Both the position numbers and the translations under genes were made by a program. Below, piece after piece: positions 58,101-64,000 of a DNA stretch of 64,000 bases. The DNA comes from Favolaschia claudopus (taxonomy: Eukaryota > Basidiomycota > Agaricomycetes > Agaricales > Mycenaceae), in assembly GCA_037176885.1 (NCBI GenBank), contig JAWWNJ010000031.1:248001-312000 (forward strand), read 5' to 3'. The notes under the pieces are model-generated. The model had not been told where the DNA came from, ran no database searches, and saw only the letters and a list, made by a program, of their open reading frames with translations. How positions within the stretch are numbered: the stretch's first letter is position 1; each line of letters opens with the position of its first letter.

Positions 58101-58846
58101 AAAAAAGACCACCGACGTCTCGATGTAAAGTGAGATTCACGATGCAGACACACAGTCTCGCGTTCCGATTGCGTCAACACCTGCATCTGTTACGATGCCA
58201 CTCCGAAGCTGATTCATAACGCTGGCGGAAACAAGACCGACACTCGCTGAACAGGTCACCAGAAAATAGACTTATGACACCAAGCCTGCAACGGAAGTTG
58301 TGCACAAGCAACCGACGAGCACTCCTCGAGTGTCTGAACCACCCCAGCACCATGGAGTACTTGTTCAATCCCCGAATCATTGATAAGTTACGCACCAAGT
58401 ACTTTGCTCCTCCATGATTCTCCGCGATTAAGTGGGTTACTCTGTCGGTAAACGCAGAGACCGTGGTTGCCCCAAGTTCCAACGCGAGTTTGAATAAGGT
58501 TGGCTCGAAGAAAACGCGTCAGATTGGACGCGTCGGCGCGTCTATCATAACTTTTTACCTTGTCGGATATACCAGTAGCACAAATGACAAAATTCTTGAA
58601 CGGTCGAGGACACGAGCCGCCAGTCATGACCGTATCGTCGCTGCCGACGATCTGGCTGTCTGGTGCCCACCAACTTGTCTGCTCTGGCGACGCGCCGCGC
58701 GAGCTGGCCACCGTCGCGTTCGCCGTTGCTGGACGTAGACGTACATTTGGCACCTAAAACGGAAAAGCCTGAGTTATATAGCCCTCCCGCCTTCGCTCGG
58801 CGGTGCCAGGACTGACCTTCTTGGATTTATTAGCCCGCCGCTGCAT
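55198..58846 (-). CDS. rad4: Four-BRCT replication-checkpoint scaffold (Rad4/Dpb11/TopBP1 family)
   Basis: The ATG lies in a 30-nt first exon (58846-58817, MQRRANKSKK), joined by a 63-nt intron to 58753. This replaces an in-frame GTG that would otherwise appear to start the frame. BRCT 1 begins with FKNFVICATGISDK and runs across an intron (58558-58504) into LFKLALELGATTVSAFTDRVTHLIAE. BRCT 2 has FSGVTLCISGISEIVRR and WEEWLWDSLEYGG. BRCT 3 has FLFRGETDNATVRQAVEEAGG. BRCT 4 has LSFSGLDVSEA and WGVPVVEMGWLAA. A Ser/Pro/Arg-rich tail follows, ending with LRVMYEDPGQRAELQRLASLIG and the stop at 55198. Family members bind phosphorylated partners to start DNA replication and activate the ATR checkpoint in the nucleus. 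The gene converges with calcipressin and diverges from the gene at 59436. Confidence 0.87.
58514..58545. promoter_or_regulatory. ACGCGT pair inside the second intron of the Rad4/TopBP1-like gene
   Basis: ACGCGT occurs at 58514 and 58528, with GCGCGTC next to the second, all inside a 55-nt intron and about 320 bp downstream of the start codon. MBF sites control S-phase genes in yeasts, and this gene is an S-phase gene. That makes the placement suggestive; regulation from the intron is inference. Confidence 0.35.
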
Positions 58847-59435
58847 GAGACAAAATGCATGAGATCAAGATTCAAATGTCACGTGCAAATAACCAACAGA
58901 ACCCTCTAACGGACCACTGGCAACTCTGAACTCAACCTTGCACGCTTGCACCCTTGTCGATGAAGCGAACCTGACACAAAATGTCAGCGCCCAAGTCCAA
59001 GGCCACGCAGACTTAAGTTCCGTGCGCCGAATTGCCTCAAGAACCTAACTACAATTCCCGAGTTTCGTCCGACTCATGGCTTGCTCATGGCCGAATGTTG
59101 GCTTGATATGCCCAGTTTTGCGGACGACCCTTGGCTGGATCTTCCTAAGTTAACTGGGGTCTGTTTGAATCTTACGGTGAAGTACAGCGTGCAACCATTT
59201 TATCCATAACCAAAGTGTCCACAGTGTCTTCGACCCGCAGTCCGATTGCATTTGTGACAGCAGCTGCATAGATGCTCTGTGAATTTAATACACCGAATTA
59301 GAATTACCGTGTGCAGGTTGGTCGCCTTAGGGCCGCTCTATGTCGACTTCGGAGCTTCAGAGATTCGATCTGGAAATCCATTACGGCCTTACAAACTATA
59401 GAAGAACTCTAACCCTGAACCACCCTTTGTAAAGG
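58847..59435. other. Divergent intergenic region (Rad4-like gene and unknown gene)
   Basis: This 589-bp stretch must hold the promoters of both flanking genes. No strong TATA box or known site was recognised. Confidence 0.4.
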
Positions 59436-60715
59436 ATGATCAAATCTTGGAAGTTTTCGAACCAGTCAGACGACTCCTTGACCTCTGCCATCATGAACTT
59501 CAAGTCTCCCCAACATCCATGCTACAAAAACCGCGATCCCAAATCTCAGCTCAACCCCACCCTCAAATGTAACCTGAAATATATAAAAATGGACGTCGCT
59601 TCCATCCCCGATGGTTATCCCTACGCACTTCACGCCATCGAGGCGTTGAACTATGGTCAAAACGGTAACGGGAACCGCAAATATCTCCCCATCCCTTTTT
59701 TCGAGTTCCTCGGACACGGCGCACCGCCGGCCGACATCGGGACACCCGGAGACGTCTGGATCGACGACACACTGAACGCGCACGCTTTATACGCTAAACT
59801 CGAGGTGACATGGGCGAAGTGGCCAGGACCAGACGCCGATCTATCTCAGCAGCTCGTTCATCCTCACCTACTCAACGACGACAATCGTGGACGTTTCGTT
59901 AGCCTCCTTCCCGAGAAAGGCGTCGAGTGGGTCAGCCGGCGCACAATCATATATCGCCAGGACCCGGAGACGCCTCGCAGCGCCGAGACCCTCATCAAAC
60001 AGCATCTCGTGGACAGGGGTCTGGTGAGCAGGGGTAGGTTGGTGCGGAAAAGTCAGGCCGCCAGCTCCATCGACATCACATCATCGTCCGAGTCCGAGTC
60101 CGAGTTCGGGTTCGAGTCTGGCGCTGAACCTGCCCCAAAGTTCACCTCAGACTCCGGGCTTGACGGTATTCGCCCTTCCAAACGGGCTCGGAGAATTGCC
60201 TCCGTTTCGCGCCCCGACCATATTCAGACGAAACTCGAGAAGGAGCTGGTGGCACTGCAGGCGGACGAGGAGCTCAAGCAGCTGAAAACCAAGAAGAACC
60301 AACTCATGGCGGCTTTAGGCTGCCAGCACTCATCAGCCCTCCCCTCAGAGGTGCTTCAGGGGCTCGAAAAACACTACCTTTGTTCGTATTTGCCGTATGG
60401 TCTCGGTCTCCCAGTCTTGTTTCTCTGAACATCCTACTGTAGATGTGTCCACTGCACCGTCTATCACTCGTAAGCTTTTCCTGCTCTCCAAAGACTGTAC
60501 AAATTCTGAAAAACACTCTATAGCTGCCGAAGCGAAACAAGACATTCCCGACCTGAAGACTCAGATAGAACAAGGTTTGTGTTTCTGCGTTACGTGCGCA
60601 TCGATTAACCCCAGCTTTGTGTCTAGTCAAGGACGCTTTGCGAGCTATGGAAGCGAGGCGTCAAGCTGCAGAGAAACAGGTGGTGGAGTACAAACAGAAA
60701 AACAATCTGCTGTGA
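59436..60715 (+). CDS. Uncharacterised basidiomycete protein with C-terminal coiled coil
   Basis: The first exon is open from 59436; an alternative start at 59589 (MDVASIPDGYPYALHAIEAL) also fits. The body contains GTPGDVWIDDTLNAHALYAK, then VEWVSRRTIIYR, a pattern I associate with lineage-specific agaric proteins of unknown function. A Ser/Glu-rich low-complexity linker and KRARRIA (possible nuclear signal) follow, then a charged helix (ELVALQADEELKQLKTKKNQL). Two or three small introns lead to VSTAPSITPAEAKQDIPDLK and a coiled coil (VKDALRAMEARRQAAEKQVVEY) with stop at 60713-60715. The donor of the first intron is uncertain (near 60379 or 60401). No enzymatic motif is seen. Confidence 0.65.
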
Positions 60716-61717
60716 CTGAATGGAACGGGAAGCGGCCGGTTAGACTTTCAAAATGTGTTTTCTCTCTTGGCGTACGTGCTACAGTACTCAGCGTATGACT
60801 TACGAAAATGGTGCATGATTCTTGCTTGATGCGGCACTCGGCTCCAATTCTCGTACGATAAAAACTGTCTTCCTCAATGGCTCTACCCCATGATACTGCC
60901 TGGTGCCAGGATGCGGACCTCTTTCAACTTAGTGCCTTCGGCTTAGTACTGCTCGCTGGCGAAGACAAAAAATGTTCGAACTGAGGTTCAAGGAGGTCGT
61001 CTGACGTCGCATATAGCTTTCGCAAGGAACTGAGGAGATGTGTGACATGGTCCCGTGATCCGTGACTGTACGCGTTAGCGACTCACGTCATTACGAATCC
61101 TGACGTAAGGAGGGATTCGTTCTTTTCTTTGAGACCCCCCACTTTATTGTTACTATCAGTGGCTGTATTGATCTTACTTATTCTTTATCCATATATGGTG
61201 CGTCTCCTTCCTTTCCTGTACGTTAATTTCCCTTATGTGGGTTTCGGAAGTCGTTTGTCCTCGACGCCCTACTTATCTGTACACAGCCCCCATCTGACGT
61301 GTCCCGTTCTGTCGATTCTTCGCTGTATTTGGATTTATCTTTTGTTGTCCTTTGTATTTATGTTGATGGCTCTTTGTTAAGTTATCTTGTCATTTATTTC
61401 TTTCTTACATGTCGACTTGTGTGCGCAATGGCACCTATTGTTCTGGACTTTCGGTTTCGTCGTTGTTGTGCCTTTTTTCTGTCAATACGAGTCTTAACGG
61501 TCGTCCCGTCCCCCTTCTTTAATCTCACAACACTACGTGTTGTTTGCGTGCTCCACCGTCTCTCCTAACCCATTTGCTTTTACTTCTCCTTTGTTATCGT
61601 GTCCGCTTGAACAAGTGTTGTCTTTCAAATTCTTTCCAACTGCTTGCACCGTGGTATATATTTACTTGCTTCCCTTTCACGTGTATGTGGGTTTATCCTA
61701 CTTCTCCGTGTTCTGTT
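60716..61717. other. Intergenic region, 1.0 kb, no gene seen
   Basis: The sequence lies between the 3' ends of the unknown gene and the F-box gene. It is T-rich on the plus strand in its right half. Open frames of up to 89 codons there are hydrophobic and low in complexity, as expected from T-rich DNA, and are not called. Confidence 0.5.
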
Positions 61718-63014
61718 CTACCTAAATTGAGCTTCGTCCCACAGATATTCGTGTGCCCTCGTGGTGGTGTTCGTCGCGTCGTCCAATGACGTGAAGACTG
61801 TTATTCCGTTCCCCCCCCACCTCTTTTCCTCGTCGCTTCCGCCTTCGACGCGTGCCACCACGCGCAGATCCCGTCTTGCTGCATGATGTCGAAGAATGCT
61901 CGTTGCCTCTTCTTTCGTCAAGTATCGCCTCAGCCTTATTTCTTCCAGCCCCGCCCAGCAATGCTCGTTTCGATCCATGTAAGCGTGCAAGCTATCCCAC
62001 GTATCCAGCCCAGATTGGGATATGTCGATTGTTTTGACCTGATCGAGTGCGCCCCAGATTTTATTCGTCGCCTCCTCGTCCGTTGCCCACAACAACAAGT
62101 CCAATTGTCGTACGCTCCCCAAAAGGTGTGTGCAGGTCCTGGCTACGTGAGCGAAGCTCCTCCCCAATACATGCAGGCATAGCACGTCCAACGAAGGCGC
62201 TTCGATGTGTCCCAACACGCTCCAATCCAAGTTTGCCCAGCATTTGAATCGGAGACGCTTCAAGTGCGTCAATCTCGCCCTTTGGAAGTCGAAAGACGGT
62301 ATCGACGTGTAGAAGAGGACGTCGTCGAGTATCAGCTCGTGAAGGTGTTTGGTACCACGAAGCATCGCAAGTACGTCTCCGATCCCTGCGCTTTTGAAGG
62401 TCGTTAATTCCAGCTTCGTTAGATTTGCGTGCGCGTTCCACTGCCCGGATACAGGTATGATACCTTTCCCTGTCAAGCGCTGGACGTTCATCCACTTCGT
62501 CTGCGGTAGCGTGGGTCGTCTGGTTGGCTGTGTCCAGTCGATGCGCATGGGGTTCGCAGTGCCGATGGTGAAGGTCAAGCTCCGAAGAAAATATGTTTCG
62601 CAAGGTCCTATTACTGCAGCCAGCGTTATCCAGTCGACGATGTGTGTCGTTTCCATCTCCAGTGTTTCGACGCGGGGAAACACGGGAACAAGGCATCGTT
62701 CCAGTTTACTGGCCATTTCCTCTATGTCCTCTGTGACGGTGTCCGTTCCTCTGCACCCGTAAATCTGCACCTGTAGCGGACCATGCGGCGCTCGACCGAG
62801 TTGCCACAGTATAAACTCTGCTTTGGTGGGTCTCCCGATGTATAGCTTTCTCCAATACCTGGGTGAATGGCTGATGATGAAGGACCACAACTGGCAGGTG
62901 TCCTTTGCGTTTTGTCGCGCGCGTGCGAACCATGCTATGTCGTTATCCAGCAGTAGAGCGTCCATTATACTCTCTAATAGGTCCACTGATAGCATGTCGT
63001 TGACGTTGGGCATT
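61718..63014 (-). CDS. F-box-like protein with leucine-rich C-terminal region
   Basis: This is one long exon. The first ATG is at 63014 (MPNVNDMLSVDLLESIMDA), giving about 431 residues. An upstream in-frame TTG would lengthen it but is not a normal start. The N-terminal F-box-like segment is LSVDLLESIMDALL...CQLWSFIISHSPRYWRKLYIG, matching the lone F-box proteins expanded in agarics. The remainder has irregular leucine-rich stretches (LTKLELTTFKSAGIGDVLAML; HLKRLRFKCW; LDVLCLHVLG). Such proteins act as substrate adaptors of SCF ubiquitin ligases by binding Skp1; the target is unknown. It is divergent from a second F-box gene at the right edge. Confidence 0.75.
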
Positions 63015-63656
63015 TTGTCGTGTTGCGAGTCCTGGCAAGCTGTCGATTTACTTAGTCGTTTGTTTACTCGGGCCTTCGCCAACGCTGATCTTCTCTAATA
63101 TTTTGATTCCTCATCTTCTTCGTCTTTTGCCTCGTTGCTCTTGTTCCGTTGTGCGTCAATCTGATTATTCTTTTGGTCGATTTGTTGCTCTGTTTGATAT
63201 CTGTTCCACCATGTGCTAGATCTCGATCTCTACGTATTTACGTTATTATGATTTCTTTGCGTCGCTTTAGTCGTTTTGTCCCTTAATCTTTCTGCTCTTG
63301 CATGTCTGCGTCTCCCGGTATTTTCTTTGCTTCGTTTTGTGGGTTTTTTCTCACTTTGCTTTAGGCTCGTCTGTGCCTTCGGATCCAGCGAATTCAGTTG
63401 TTGTGGTTCCCGCTTCTTCGTCCTCTATTGACCGCACTCCGTTCGATATCGGGAGAAAGAGAATATGTGCGTTCGTTGGTTCGCTGCCAGGTATCTGTTG
63501 GCTTGGCTGTATCATTTGTTTACTTACTGTTTCCCAAGCGTCTATCGCAGTTGATGATTCTCTCGAGGCTGCTACTGGCTTTGTTGCATGTGCGCCAGGT
63601 GTCTACGTTCTTATTGGTTTTTTGTCTTGCCTGTATTAATCCTTACCTTTGTTTAG
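63015..63656. other. Spacer between divergent F-box genes, may hold 5' exon of the right-hand one
   Basis: An open plus-strand stretch near 63362-63472 (SSVPSDPANSVVVVPASSSS) is followed by a possible donor and could be an upstream exon of the F-box gene at 63657. I cannot place its start codon with confidence. Confidence 0.35.
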
Positions 63657-64000
63657 ACTCACCGTGTTCGGCGCCGACAAAAACCCCGCCTGAAGCTGTG
63701 ATCACCCCTGTGCACGTCCTCCCTGCAGAAGTACTTGCTCGGGCGCTGCGTTTTTCCTTTCTCGGTCCTCGCTTTTTCATTCGGGACCCGTCGTATCGTC
63801 GCAAGGTTGTCGGCTCTGCTTGTCACTTCTGGGCCGCTGTTATCGACAGTGATCCTCAATCCTGGTCTTACATAGTTGTCGACCACACCACTTCGCTCGT
63901 GTTTCTTCGAGACGCTCTTACCAAATCGGCCGCGACGCCTTTGACCTTGGAATTGGATTGTAGGCTCCAGGGACGTCCGATGCGCGAATTTTTGCATCGC
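63657..64000 (+). CDS. F-box protein, partial (runs off right edge)
   Basis: An exon begins after the acceptor TTTGTTTAG at 63656 and is open to the window end. It reads TPVHVLPAEVLARALRFSFL, then VVGSACHFWAAVIDSDPQSW and FLRDALTKSAATPLTLELD. This is the agaric F-box pattern (LPxEVLxxIF, then VCxxWRxVxxSxPxLW). It lacks a start codon in this exon, so 5' exons lie upstream. A 112-codon frame on the opposite strand at the same place is a shadow. Confidence 0.7.

Overview
The window looks like nuclear DNA of a mushroom-forming basidiomycete (Agaricomycetes). Genes carry many spliceosomal introns of about 45-65 nt with GT..AG ends and CTAAC/CTGAC branch sites. The protein families (a nucleotidyltransferase-like/ankyrin protein, a membrane-anchored serine beta-lactamase-like protein, a GH3 beta-glucosidase, calcipressin, a four-BRCT Rad4/Dpb11/TopBP1 protein and lone F-box proteins) form a typical agaric gene set. 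I see no rRNA, tRNA, CRISPR array or bacterial operon.

Layout. 1-5,020: a 14-exon minus-strand gene for a large ankyrin-repeat protein. 5,392-47,830: a repeat-built accessory region that starts with a 3' piece of a beta-lactamase-like gene and ends with the complete copy of that gene. 48,011-51,686: GH3 gene (minus). 54,027-54,786: calcipressin (plus), convergent with a Rad4/Dpb11/TopBP1-like gene (55,198-58,846, minus). 59,436-60,715: unknown coiled-coil protein (plus). 61,718-63,014: F-box protein (minus). From 63,657 to the right edge: part of a second, divergent F-box gene (plus).

The accessory region is the notable part. A 9,057-bp unit is repeated in tandem: three almost identical copies (19,589-46,759), a partial one, and an older diverged copy to the left. 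Each unit holds (i) a 5' fragment of the ankyrin gene with its start codon, (ii) the ankyrin/beta-lactamase spacer, (iii) a 3' fragment of the beta-lactamase gene, and (iv) a 6.7-7.3 kb segment, here called X. The only intact ankyrin gene is at the left end and the only intact beta-lactamase gene at the right end. This is the pattern expected when a circle carrying X plus the spacer integrates by one crossover, or when a duplication is amplified by unequal crossing-over.

X has no conserved open reading frame. It does hold two opposed series of well-formed small introns separating short repeated exon-like blocks. The minus-strand series carries about seven GC-rich hairpin modules (near 187-bp period, 7-bp stem, variable 3-nt loop). 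The plus-strand series carries repeats of a 20-nt exon end (about 116-bp period) downstream of a TATA box. I read X as a pair of divergently transcribed, intron-rich non-coding RNA loci built by exon-intron module duplication. The second unit is interrupted by a 4,369-bp hAT-like element with 112-bp terminal inverted repeats and no visible transposase.
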